Origin: Tetracladium setigerum
Lineage: Eukaryota > Ascomycota > Leotiomycetes > Helotiales
Reading direction: 5' to 3'
Length of the DNA stretch: 64,000 nucleotides
Assembly (NCBI GenBank): GCA_031472005.1
Contig: PZJY01000002.1
Location: forward strand, 186,001 to 250,000
In this document: positions 44,693 to 55,387 of the stretch, piece by piece
How the letters are laid out: every line of letters begins with the position of its first letter
Numbering within the stretch: position 1 is the stretch's first letter
The notes under the pieces: model-generated
The model's database searches: none
Told to the model about the DNA's origin: nothing
Seen by the model: only the letters and a program-made list of their open reading frames with translations
Program-made: the position numbers and the translations under genes

Positions 44693-47053
44693 ATGAATCA
44701 ACCTCCGTCGTCCAAATCCGATGGGTCTTCCTCGTCCGGGCCCTCAAACAATACATTTCTCTTTATCAATGAATCTACGTCCCAAGCTGGAAGGAAGATT
44801 GGCCGACGATCGGATATCAAGGCACATGTTCGAAATCACATCGTGAGCAAGAAACGCGATAAAAAAGATAAAACAGCAGGTTGGCGAAATTTGAACCTAT
44901 TATCGCTTGAAAATGATTTAGTTAATATATTTGCAGAGGATTTCCAGAATAAAGAGACCGCAAAACCGCCACCACCAAATAATCATGCTCCACCGTCGAG
45001 ACAGCCAGCAACGGAATGGATTCATACGCCTGCACATCATATACCACCAGTCCCGGATACTCCTGCCGATATAATTTCAAACAATACATTATCACCATCA
45101 CCAAGGCTTCTGCGACTACCTGAGGCCGGTTGGTATCAATGTTACAAACCTGACGAACTAACTCGCGCTCTCTCAGCCCCGCTTCCGAAACCAAACTTTG
45201 TCTCGGAAGTTCTGGAAAGAGTTATTGAGCTTGTAATTAGAGATTACAAAGAGCCTCAAGCCACGCACCAAAAACAGGCTGTCCCGGTGGTTGAGCTTCC
45301 TAGCGTCAGGCAGCCCGATTCGAGCGGAAGCTCGGTAGAAAGTGGTTTTGACAGTCTTCAGATCAGTCATACAGACTGTACTAATTGCGGGGATCTAAAG
45401 AGAGCATGGATGGACTGTGAAGATCATGGAAGTGTGTGGGATAGACTAAGGAAAATTTTGACCAGAAACCGGGAGGTCGCAAGCGAGATGGCCAAACGAC
45501 AAGCCCATGGATCGAGACCACTTGACTATCTGGGTAAATTAGGGCACGGAAGGATTGACCCGTTCAACACCTATCCAACTTTGAATAGAAATATCAATGC
45601 TGCTACACACGAGTTGATTGATCATTGTAAGTCTTGATTTCCAGCCACCAAGCCTGTTCCTTTTTACCATGCCATCATCTTGAGCTGCAAGGACCATAAT
45701 AACAATCAGAAAAGCGATAACATATCTACTCCCCGGCCTTTGGGCAGACGGATCCAGCAAAAGTGCCCCCTCCCAAAATCAACCGCCTGGGTTTCCTCTG
45801 CTCTCCAATCACCCCTCATCTTTCATGCTTTCGTTTTCACGGCCTCCATCCACCTCTCCTACCTTCACACTGCTACAATTCATCCCAACTCCAGCATTTC
45901 TCTCATACACAAGAGAGCCGTAATTTACCATCTCAGTGAAGCTCTTAAATCACCCACCGAAAGGATCAAAGACGAAGTTATCCTCTCGCTCATGGTTCTG
46001 AGTTGTCATGAAGTAGTGGATTTGAAGCTGGAGGAAATAAAATGTTTTGATAGTCCGCTGAAGAGAATGCAGTGGCTGAATGTTTATGGCAACATCAGAA
46101 ATACACAAGAACATTTTATTGCAATTATGAATCTTCTCAATTTGCGAGGTGGAGTAGAAAATCTGGAGATGTTCAATTTGCCTGACATGCTTCTGGGGTA
46201 TGTTTTGTCCTCCCGAACTCCTCTTTCCACCAAAAAAAAAAAAGAAAGAAACATGAGTCCTAACTTACTTTTCTTCTTCTTCAAAAAGCGGAGATGTGAT
46301 AGCAGCCACAACAGACGTTCAAAAGCCCTCCTTCCAACCCCTCAAACGATCCGCGCAATTTCTCGATGACGCTCTCGTCTGGGCCGTCTTACCACCTCGC
46401 CTCCCCCAGATGACTCTTGCCAGTGCATTCAAATCATACACATCCAACGGCCTCTCGTCTGACATGCTCACCATATTTGACTACATAGCCGCCCTAACAC
46501 TCGGAATAGAACAATACCTCTGCGGCGACCCTACGGCCCTCCCATCCACCGAAATAGCAAGTATTCGAGTTGCCTGTCAACATCGACTTTTGTTACTACC
46601 CACCTCTCTTAGGATTTTTGAGATGTCGGATCATCCGCCATATCTATATGAAGCGGTGAGACTCACGGCGAATATCTACGCCATCGCTGTTATCTTTCCC
46701 GTTCCTCGAGTGTCATACGCGTTGCAAACCTTGGTGCAGCAACTAGTTCTTGCTATTGAAGAGGCGGAGATAGAGAAATATGGTGGGGAGATTCCGATTG
46801 TTTTACTTTGGATGCTGGTTCTCGGGGGATCGCGGCGTTGGGGAGGCCCGAGAGGGAGTGGTATGTTGAGCATCTTGTGAGACTTGTGAAGAATTGGGAG
46901 GCAATGAAAGAATGGAAGGATGTAGAAGCAGTTTTGGGGAAGTTTTTGTGGTTAGATAGTGCGTGTGGAAGGGAGGGACGGGCGTTGTGGGGAGTGGTAA
47001 TGGAGACGAAAAGGTTTGAGGAGACGGGCTTGTGGCTGACTGGGAATCACTGA
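44693..47053 (+). CDS. Fungal_trans_2-like regulator family protein without visible zinc cluster (frame broken once)
   Basis: The layout is that of fungal-specific transcription-factor-like proteins lacking a DNA-binding zinc cluster: FLFINESTSQAG, then KAHVRNHIVSKKRDKK, a Pro-rich linker, DPFNTYPTLNRN, HELIDHC, then an all-helical half (LIFHAFVFTASIHLSYLH, RAVIYHLSEALKSP, VILSLMVLSCHE, NLRGGVENLEMFNLPDML). The start is MNQPPSSKSDGS; upstream in-frame codons lack an ATG. Introns: one from 45627 (GTAAGT) to about 45740, and 46198-46288, which joins LLG to GDVIAATTDV. After LLWMLVLGG (GGGGG, 46824-46828) one more G is needed to continue into IAALGRPEREWYVEHL, ending at 47053. A CTNCGDLKRAWMDC segment is present in the linker. 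The target is unknown. Confidence 0.75.
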
Positions 47054-47616
47054 GATGAGGACGAGGAACCGGAGACAGATGATGTGAAATTTGTCTTTTC
47101 TGAGTTTGGATATGACATATTGTCGTCCTCTAGATCTCTACTCGGCAAATCGGTCATCGTATGGTCATTGCTGCGTCTGGTGTTGTTTGTGGGATGTCGA
47201 GTGACGCTTCAAGTAAACCTACACATCTAAAGATGTCAGTGAGAATCATGTCTTTTAAATACAAGTAGACTTGTGGTAGTTTGTTTCTTCAAGTGTATCA
47301 CTCATAGACAGTGTTTGAGCGCAGACCTGACCCTTCGAGGTATTCGAGTAGTCAAACAAAGACGTTCTTGTCTCCTCGAGAATATCGAGTCTCACCTCAC
47401 TGTCTCTGAAGAAGAGTCAAACACTGATCCTCGTATCATAGAATGGCTTTGAATTGAGCCATCATATTGCCAACTTAAAGACCGCGAAATTAAGCATAAA
47501 AAATGAAATATCCCTCAATATTGGTTCTGAACCTCTATATCTCTTCATCACAAAAGCGACATACAAAAACTACCACCTCACTTAATCCAGTACGTATCGT
47601 TCCTTTCCCAAAAAAA
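47054..47616. other. Intergenic
   Basis: No gene seen. A 10-bp inverted repeat (CAGTGTTTGA at 47309-47318, complement 47417-47426) spans 118 bp, but the interior does not pair. Confidence 0.45.
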
Positions 47617-48516
47617 ATGAACACAGAAAACCAGATCACAGCATCGCGCGGTGAAGCTACAGTTCACTCTCGGGGTGCCAGACGCTCCTTCTGATTTAGG
47701 CACAGAGCACTCTGTGTCTAATGACCTAAAATCTCCTTCGAGTTCAATCTCTCCTTCCGGGTGGACTTTGGTAAGAATTGGCCGACCTAAACATCAAGAA
47801 CCCGAAATTAAATCAATTCTCCTTCAAGAACACTGATTCAGCCTGGGGAATCCCAAACACAGGTTACTAGAATTCCACCCCTTCCGCACTCGGAGCCCCA
47901 AACACAAGTTTCTGTTGATTCTCATCCCGGATTGAAGATTGGATCAATAGCCTTTCTGCCTTCCCGAACGTATCCTTTACATCTGGGGTCCCAAGCCAAG
48001 CTGAAATGTGTGAGGAAGTCCTGCTGTGGCAGATATCTGGACGATGAGGGGTATAACCACTTTGTCGTGATCGTAAGCAAAAGCCAGAGAGACGCCCAAG
48101 GGGACTTGAAAACTTTGTACCTGATTGCTATGGTTGGACACTGCCCTTCCCCAAAAATACCCGTCTCCAAACGAACGGCAACGAGTAGATTGCTGTTTGC
48201 TACTAGACTAATCATTATAATATAGATGACTTCAACTGGAAAGCCGAGACCTCAATGGTATCATCCAGATACAACCAAATTCAGGCAACGCCCTCTACCG
48301 ATTGTAGTCCCTAGAGGATGTAAAGATCCAGTAGCTGCCGAGACAAGGGAACTGTATCTCGAGTCGGGTAGTATGAAACTGCAGTCTTTTGTGAAGATAG
48401 AATGTCTTTACGAGGTATGTTTGTCGAGCTTAAAAAAGGATGAATGGGAGAGGCCTGATCAAGTCGCTCGACTCGGGGAGGACAGCCGGTGTCGTCTGGC
48501 ACGATTTTTAATTTGA
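47617..48516 (+). CDS. Small fungal family protein A, paralogue of the 49349 gene (start region uncertain)
   Basis: Unknown function. The start is MNTENQITASRGEATVHS; one G too many in GGGG 47672-47675 probably shifts the frame before PDAPSDLGTEHSVSND. The intron from the GTAAGA at about 47772 to CACTGATTCAG joins SGWTL to PGESQTQVTR. The core reads LKIGSIAFLPSR, then CVRKSCCGRYLDDEGYNHFV, then VSKSQRDAQGDL; intron 48133-48225 follows, then MTSTGKPRPQW and TRELYLESGSMKLQSF with VKIECLYEV, ending at 48516. The core aligns with the next gene (see that entry). I have seen similar core patterns (LWLPS, DHPVVV, LYLEDG, Y-x-IPLSSLR) in other fungal proteins. It has no membrane tail, unlike its paralogue. 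Confidence 0.55.
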
Positions 48517-49348
48517 AGTAGAGGGCTCAGTCAGAGTGTACGCAATCTCCCAGCTGGTCTGGGTGAAGAAGCTGAGCATTGTTGGTTTTGAGGGAGATCT
48601 TGGGAAAGGTATGATCTTAGAAGGTCTTTTTGGGTTGTCGACGGTTATCGAAGGATTTTGATGAGGACAAAATTTTGCTACTGCCAGATTTATTATTTCC
48701 ATAATGAAATTATCGCTTGTAGTTTTGACCTGTTTCTTGAGTTTCTTTGATTAAAACTTTACGAAAAGTAAATATACCTTTCATGTGATCATTGAGGTCT
48801 GACTGGGAAGTTGTCGCAGAAAGACTGGGCAAGCGACCAACTTGCTGTACCTGTTGGGTGAATTAACCATGTGGTGAATGAGCCACCTTACTCCAACAAT
48901 TGCCATCAAGGTTCCCAAGCACCAATTTTTTAATTTTCTCTCCCATTCCCAAATTGATTGGGTATGCAAGTCACGCTGTAGCAATGCCCACTGTCGACAG
49001 TGGTCAGTCAATAGACCGTGGCCGATTAAGCGACCCCTTAGCGCCGATAGGTCGATTCGTGCTTCAGAAACAGCATTCACCGAATCACAAACCAAACAGC
49101 GTTACACAAACCTAACAACATTGCACGATTCCCCAAGACTTTCGAAGGCGCATTGCGAGGCTGCGTGGTGTCGTATGAGCATACACACCGACGACATTTG
49201 TTGGCAGGCTGATTCGGATCGCCACTCTCAAGCGGTTTGCATACATATACTCTCCAGTACGTGATAGCTCATGATTAATTATCAGTGGCTCATAGTAACT
49301 CAGAAGTCACAAGAAGTCAGCTTTTTATTTTCATTTGCCTAGAACACC
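48517..49348. other. Intergenic between paralogues A and B
   Basis: No supported gene. Probably the 3' flank of A and the promoter of B. Confidence 0.45.
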
Positions 49349-50411
49349 ATGTCACATTCCGCAACTACCCGGCAGCAGAGTAATGATGCTCGTCGCAGAG
49401 TATTAAATCCTGGGGACGTCGGCGTTGGATGCATTCTTTGGCTACCACTAAAAGAGGACGCAAATGATCCGGTGTTCTGTACGAAAAAGACTTGTCTGCG
49501 TGAAGAGCTGGACAAAGGTGGATACAATCACCCGTCGTCGTTCTCTCGTTTCGGCAACGCGAAAATTCATCCAGGCGTGGAGATCTGGTTTGCACTGTTG
49601 GTCTCGTGAGTTGTTGTATTCGCCGAATATGCAAATTCTAACAGATGGAACAGTTGACTACTTTCACCAACACTTCCCTCGCCAAATACGAAAAGAAACG
49701 ATCTCGGAATCCACATTTCAAAAATTCGCTTCCTATCTACCAGCCTGCTACAGATGATGAAAGCGGGCCAGTTAATCCTAATCCCAATCCCAATTCAGGA
49801 TACTTGTATCTGGAAAGCCTTCGAATGAAGAAACAGGGATTTGTTCGCTACGACCACATCTTCGAAATCCCGGTCGGTTATCTCCGAACATATGGAACCC
49901 GGCGCCGATCCGAGCATGTCAATATCGATTAAATCAACTTAGCTACACAATGCTGATGAAAGAGTCGGGATTACCAGCTGAGCCCTACATAGAAACCCAT
50001 AAGTTGGCTGAGACTGCAGATGCCAGGATTGCTCTTCTCGCCAGACCACAAGCACAGGTCGCAATACCAGCTCAATCGTCGTCAAGCCATCAAGCACCTA
50101 CAACACCTGTTCCGCATACATCAATGCCATCGAGAGAGCAAACGTATTATGATGCCGTTCGACAAACTTCAACAAGTGCTTCACAGCCAAACTATCAGCA
50201 TTTTCAAAGTCCTGTCAGACAGCCTTTAACGAGACCGGTGCGACCCAATCACCAGCGCCAGCGCCTTCCTGTTTACGAGTACGGGTATTCTCGATTTGGG
50301 CAAGAGGAAAATCATCCCGATTGGGAATCCGAAGGGTGGACAGCCACTATACTTCTTTGTGTTGGGGTTCTCGCGAGTATTGGATTTCTTGTTGGATGGT
50401 ACAGTGGCTGA
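49349..50411 (+). CDS. Small fungal family protein B with C-terminal membrane anchor (frame broken twice)
   Basis: Paralogue of the 47617 gene. Matching blocks: VGVGCILWLPLKEDAND versus IGSIAFLPSR; FCTKKTCLREELDKGGYNHP versus CVRKSCCGRYLDDEGYNHFV; VVVLSFRQRENSSRRGDL versus VVIVSKSQRDAQGDL; SGYLYLESLRMKKQGFVRY versus RELYLESGSMKLQSFVKI; and FEIPVGYLRTY versus YEVCLSSLKK. An intron splits both genes at the same place, with a Met codon after it. The frame must gain one C at CCC 49531-49533 (YNHP to VVVLSF) and one base near 49894-49897 (LRTYG to NPAPIRACQYRLN). The C-terminal part is Gln/Pro-rich and ends with WTATILLCVGVLASIGFLVG, a single hydrophobic helix close to the end, so it is probably a tail-anchored protein. 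Function is unknown. Confidence 0.65.
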
Positions 50412-51685
50412 GATTGTTTTTGGTTTGGTTACTGATATTCTAAATTTGCATTGCATTCAAGGGGTGGGGACTTGGGATAGACTTGGGATTAGGCTTTTGC
50501 GAATATTTTAGGTCAGATTGTAGAAGCATCTTGAGCACCGCGAGGAATTGTTTGAATTTCTTTAGGTTATGAGGTTTTAGAAATTGGATTTCATAAACAA
50601 GTCATCTCCGTGTGGCGGATCCATCAAATTGTCATGTCTCAGGAGCGAACGAGGCAAAAACTTGGGTCCCTCCTGAAGAAGAGACCCAGTGAATGAAATT
50701 AAATAAAAAAACATATCGAGCCGTTGATAAAGTATATGCGGAGAAATAATTAAGTGCCACGAATCTTATGAGAGTTTTGGGCAGGATTTGTAAGACTAGC
50801 GTCAAACGCCAGTTGGTGCTCTTGCTTGCTTTGTAAAAACTATATTCTTCAGAGTTACGTCCTTGAAATACAGAATATCCTGGAGAATATACAAAGAAAT
50901 CCTTGAGGCTTCTGTACTACCCAAGCAGTTGTCTAAGAGGTTCAGGAAGACTCTAACAGCTTCTCAAGGATATATAGCTCTGTGCGATGTACGGACTTCT
51001 GTTGCCAGAGTGACGATCAACAAAAGCAACAGCAGACCCTTTCTATCGGGAATTATGAAAGTGTCTGTGACTATAAAGATGTTAGCGATGAACAACACAA
51101 GTTTATATCAGGTTCAAGTCAACTGTTAATCGAAGCTACTTGGATTCTCATCAAGTGTTCGTATGACTGGTGTAGTACTTGAATTCTTTGCTTGTTTTCT
51201 GACAAGCAATCAAAGCAAATTAAAACTCTTCACCTGCGATAATTTTGTCCGATCTGAAGGCCAGAAGAGTTATTCTAAATGTTCTGCTGAGTCATCAGCC
51301 CAAATTTCACTTGCGCCAATCCTTCTCGCAACGACTCTCTTCGGCTCGCTTCGGGTCGCTTCAGCTCGCTTCAACTACAACATCCGGACTCAAGACAATT
51401 GCCACTAGATCTCTTTACAATCAGCCATCCTCTTTGACACCCTGAGTCTGCAATTCAGTAAGCAATATAAGTAGCTTAATCGACGCATTGTGTCTGCCTC
51501 AGGTGAATTTTGATTTGCCCCACTTTGCTTGACAAAGGTGAACCACTTTTCCTCTTGTCAACAACACTTCTGTCTGTTTTTGACACCCCCAAATCACGAC
51601 TTCTCCTTGTTCTAAACAACACGCATATCTCTTGGGCACTCTTTCACACCCCTTGCACTTCAACAAGCACACCTCCATCCTCATA
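50412..51685. other. Intergenic
   Basis: No supported gene. A short degenerate repeat of CTCGCTTCGG-type units lies near 51325-51375, ahead of the exon-repeat gene. Confidence 0.45.
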
Positions 51686-53401
51686 ATGGATCGAGTACAA
51701 AAGCAAAATGACAAGCCTTCGAAGGCAACAGAGAAGTCGACCAAACCTGGCGCTAAGCGTCTCGCTGATCCTCTGTCTGCAGTAAAGCCCTTCAAGATAG
51801 CTAAGACTGCCCCAAAGAAACACAATACTCGATCCAGTGGCATTGAATCAATCGAGGATATGGTCATTGATCAAGATACCTCAATCAGCGCATCTTCTGG
51901 CGACACCCAACAAGTCAACACCATGGCTAGTGATCTAACTACCTCGGTCAACCTATCCTTTGGCGGCATCGAACAAGTTCAATCCATGGCCCGTGATCAA
52001 TCCGCTACTGAAAACGCTTCCGCTGCTATTGGCGATGACCTTGACACCGAGGATGTGAAGCCAGATATCAATCAACTCCAAGTCGATGGCGCTCTTCTCC
52101 GTGAGTCTACTCTTGATCTTCTCTTCAATTCCTCTCTCCAAACCTTTAAGCCCAGTCAATCTAATACTAGTTTGAACCAGTCGAGACCTTGGCCATTGAA
52201 CAATCCGCCTCCGTCAACGTTACCTCCGTCGCCGCTGACGCCGCTCCAAGTGAGGAAGATAAGCCCGTTGTTGATACATTCAAATCTTGTGTTGTCCCTG
52301 GTGCTATTTCTGGTGCTGACGTCAGTCCTGCTCCCGGTGAGTCTACACTTGTCTTGCTCTTACTTCCTCTTTCCAAATCTTCAGGTTTGTCAATCTAACA
52401 CATCTTTGACACAGTTTCGGATGACACAAAACCTAACTCTACCAACTCCTCCTCGGCTCCAGGCCACGTCGTCACTACTGGTGATGGTGGAAATACCCTT
52501 CCTGTCGTTCTAGCTACTGCTACTCCCCGTGGGTCTACCCTTATCACCCCTTCACTCCTTCTTTACAAACCTTCAGACTCGTCCATCTAATACAGAGAAA
52601 ATTTAGCTTCAGTTAGCGCAAACCCTACCTCCGCCAATGCTGCCTCAGCTTCCGGTACCGTCATTACTACTGGTAGTGGTGGAAATACACTCCCTGTCAT
52701 TCCAGCTAATGCTACTCCCGGTGAGTCTACCTTTATATCCCGTTCACGTACTCTTCACCAACCTTTAAGCTCGTCCATCTAACACAGATTTAATGTAGCT
52801 TCCAATGGCACAAACCTCACCTCTGCCAACGCCCCCTCGGCTTCCGGCAACGTAATTGCAACTGGTAATGGTGTAAATTCTCTCCCAGTCGTTCCAACCG
52901 TCTTTCCACCTGATGCTACTCCCCGTGAGTTCACTCTTGTCCTCTTCATTTCCTCTTTACAAATTAAAAACCATCCACTCGCCAATCTAACACGAAAAAT
53001 CTGATGTAGATGCCAATGGTCAGATGCCTACTCGCCGAACCAACCGCGGTCGCCTCGTTCATGGTTTTTCCCTGGGCCACCCTCTCCCCGCAACCCCATA
53101 TAATCCTACTCGCCAGACTTGGTCCGGAAAGCATGTGAAGTTCAACAAAGTCAAGGGAAATCCCCCTCAGCTCATCAATGGTACTCCCATGGATGATGAG
53201 AAGTGGGACAAGCGCTTCAATTGCGCGGACTCAACGATTAGGGCGCATTACGGTAAGATGGAGCATTTCGACAATAAGGAGGCAAACGCTTTGCGCGAGG
53301 AAGACCGAGAATCCGGTTTAACTCGTGCTCTTGCGATTCAGCAGCTGAAGGACAAGGGCAAAGTTGCTCAGAATTACATCGACCTGCCACAAAACCAATG
53401 A
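51686..53401 (+). CDS. Unknown protein encoded by tandemly duplicated exon+intron units
   Basis: Six exons: 51686-52100, 52181-52336, 52415-52528, 52607-52720, 52799-52924 and 53010-53401, giving 438 residues in one frame. All five introns are phase 1. The donors read GTGAGTCTAC in three, with small variants (GTGGGTCTAC, GTGAGTTCAC) in the other two. Introns 2, 3 and 4 are each 78 nt, and 3-4 share CTCGTCCATCTAACACAG before the acceptor. Exons 3 and 4 are both 114 nt, and exon 5 has 12 nt more. They encode near-repeats such as NPTSANAASASGTVITTG, NLTSANAPSASGNVIATG and NSTNSSSAPGHVVTTGDG, followed by GGNTLPVV and ATP. Exon 1 is basic with a possible nuclear signal (AVKPFKIAKTAPKKHNTR), then more degenerate Asp/Ser/Thr repeats. 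Exon 6 is basic and conserved-looking (NRGRLVHGFSLGHPLPATP to AQNYIDLPQNQ). No known domain was recognised. Confidence 0.8.
52337..52924 (+). repeat. Three tandem exon+intron units (~192 bp each)
   Basis: Each unit is a 78-nt intron followed by a 114- or 126-nt exon: 52337-52528, 52529-52720 and 52721-52924. Exons and introns are both similar between units, so duplication copied whole genomic segments. Confidence 0.8.
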
Positions 53402-53960
53402 GTGATTGCGAGAATCAACGATGGGAATACTTTTGAGATTTACAATGGAAGAAGAGAATACTGGGTGGTTTGCGTGCTTTTTCATGAAATTGGCATAGTG
53501 CCACTCACATTTGGAGGGGTTATAGAGAGTAATCTTGTGCAATTGCCATCAGGCTAGCTTATTCTCTGCAATTCAGATTCTTCACTCTAATCTTATCTAC
53601 GTTCATTTCCATTGTGAGACCCCTCAAGCGACTACCTGCCTATTCTTGGAGTTGTGAACGCCAGGTCAAGTCCGTGGGAAGTTCTCAGTTCCCATCTTCC
53701 TTTGAGAAATAGAACAAGAAAGCTAAGGGGTCTCTTTGAAATACCATGAGCTGCTTCCCATAACCTGTTGAGATAAATTCATAGGCACGAGATTACTGTC
53801 CAGAATTTTGACCTGCTTTCTTTGGATAAGGCCGTTAAGTATTTTTCTTCGTGCAAGACCAGATAATTCTCAGTACTAACTATAGAGATATAAACGTGTG
53901 ATATTAATTCTTTGATAAGTTGTGACAAAATAACAGAAAAACAGACGCCAAAGTACCAGT
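53402..53960. other. Intergenic between convergent genes
   Basis: 3' flanks of the exon-repeat gene and the reductase-like gene. Nothing notable. Confidence 0.45.
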
Positions 53961-54735
53961 TTACTCGTCAACGCCAGGACACATAGCAGGCATCTCCCCT
54001 GTCCACAGTCTCTCCTCAGCCTCCCTCACACTCCAAGCGGCAATATCCTCTCTTGAATGCTTCAAAGCCCATGTTCCATCACCTACATATCCCGGCCTCG
54101 CACCTTTGCCCTTTTGTGGCCAATCCTGCAAATAACCTACACGACTCACAGCCCACTTGACACCATCCTTCCTCTCTTTCTCTTCCAGCCACATCGCCTT
54201 CATGCTTTGAAGTTCTCCCCATATGGTACCGGCAAACATGCGCAGACCAAAGATCATAAGCCAGAGGCTGTAGTTGGACTTGTCTTTTGGTGACACGATC
54301 GAGAGTGTGTGCATAACTACAAGGTATGGAGGGTTGGAGAGGGCGCGGAGGTGAGGAAGGACGAACGTCCAGAAGTCGAGATAAGGCGTGCCCTTTCCGG
54401 GAAATGAGTTGGGGCCGAGAAAGGAGACAATGGAATCGAATTGGGAGAGGATAGGGAGGAGTTTGACTGTGGCATCTGCGGGGGTGATGTCGCCTTGGAT
54501 GATCTGTAGGAAAGGTTGTCAGTGTGAGCGATTGACTTGCGAGAGAATCATGGATGGATATTATGCTTACCGTGGCTTTCGGATTCTTCGTTATCTCTTC
54601 CGGAACTTTTGAGGGCGTTCTGGCGTAGATTGTGACATGGTGACCTCTTTCCAGGGCGATACGGACACCATGCAATCCAGTTGGTCCTGTTCCGCCAAGG
54701 ATGAGAATGCGTTGTGGTCCGATGAAAGAAGGCAT
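53961..54735 (-). CDS. NAD(P)-binding Rossmann (NmrA/isoflavone-reductase-like) protein
   Basis: Atypical short-chain-reductase type protein. The N-terminus has a glycine-rich dinucleotide motif, ILILGGTGPTGLHGVRIAL, then VTIYARTPSKVPEEI. An intron (GTAAGC donor after NPKAT, TTTCCTACAG acceptor, about 54508-54570) leads to IIQGDITPADATVKLLP, SIVSFLGPNSFPGKG and MHTLSIVSPKDKSNYSLW. The C-terminal part has KWAVSRVGYLQDWPQKG and REDIAAWSVREAEERLW. The protein has about 235 residues. Dinucleotide binding is well supported; substrate and catalysis are not, and some relatives are regulators (NmrA) rather than enzymes. It is about 650 bp from the Zn2Cys6 regulator on the same strand. Confidence 0.8.
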
Positions 54736-55387
54736 GATGATGGAGATAAAATAGGGTGCGATTTATTCAGCGAAGTTTTGAGAACGATGTTGAAGGATTG
54801 AAACGTCCCACCAGCGAAGTAGGCTTCCTCTGAGTATTTATCCTTCGGCATTGTAGGTCGTATGCACTTGGCTGGTGTCGGTGATCTCCCATTTCCAAGA
54901 CATCCCTTCTGTACAGTCAATAGGATGCTTGCAAATCATGCAATGAGCTTGAAATAAGAGGGATGGATTGCAAAGCAATTCCCCAAAATTCGATTTTTGC
55001 GACAACGATGAACTGGGTTTTGCCTTGAAATGCGATCGCCCGCTCGTGCAGTCCGCACCTGCAGCCCGCACCTGCATCCGCACTCACAGCATTTGTGGAG
55101 CCGTCCACCTTGGCGGAATAATCCCCTTTGAATTAGGTGAAGGCAGGTCAAGTTGTGTAGAAGAACTGTGAGGATTTCCATGCGCATTTCATGTTACAGG
55201 TATAATGCAAGAAGAGCAAGAAGAGCTGAGTTATGTTACTACTCATGTTTGCGAGCATTTTCCAAGTTTGGATTAATTCGGATGACCGAGATTGTCATTT
55301 CGGTTTTCATTCGACATCTTTCAAAAGATTGAGGTATATCCCTATTGAAATCCTGTAGTTAGCTTTGTTATAATTGAGAATGTCAAA
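54736..55387. other. Intergenic
   Basis: Promoter side of the reductase-like gene and 3' flank of the Zn2Cys6 gene. No gene seen. Confidence 0.45.

Noticed and set aside
47309..47426. 118-bp MITE with 10-bp terminal inverted repeats
   Set aside because: Only the outer 10 bp pair; no target-site duplication is visible and there is no second copy in the window.
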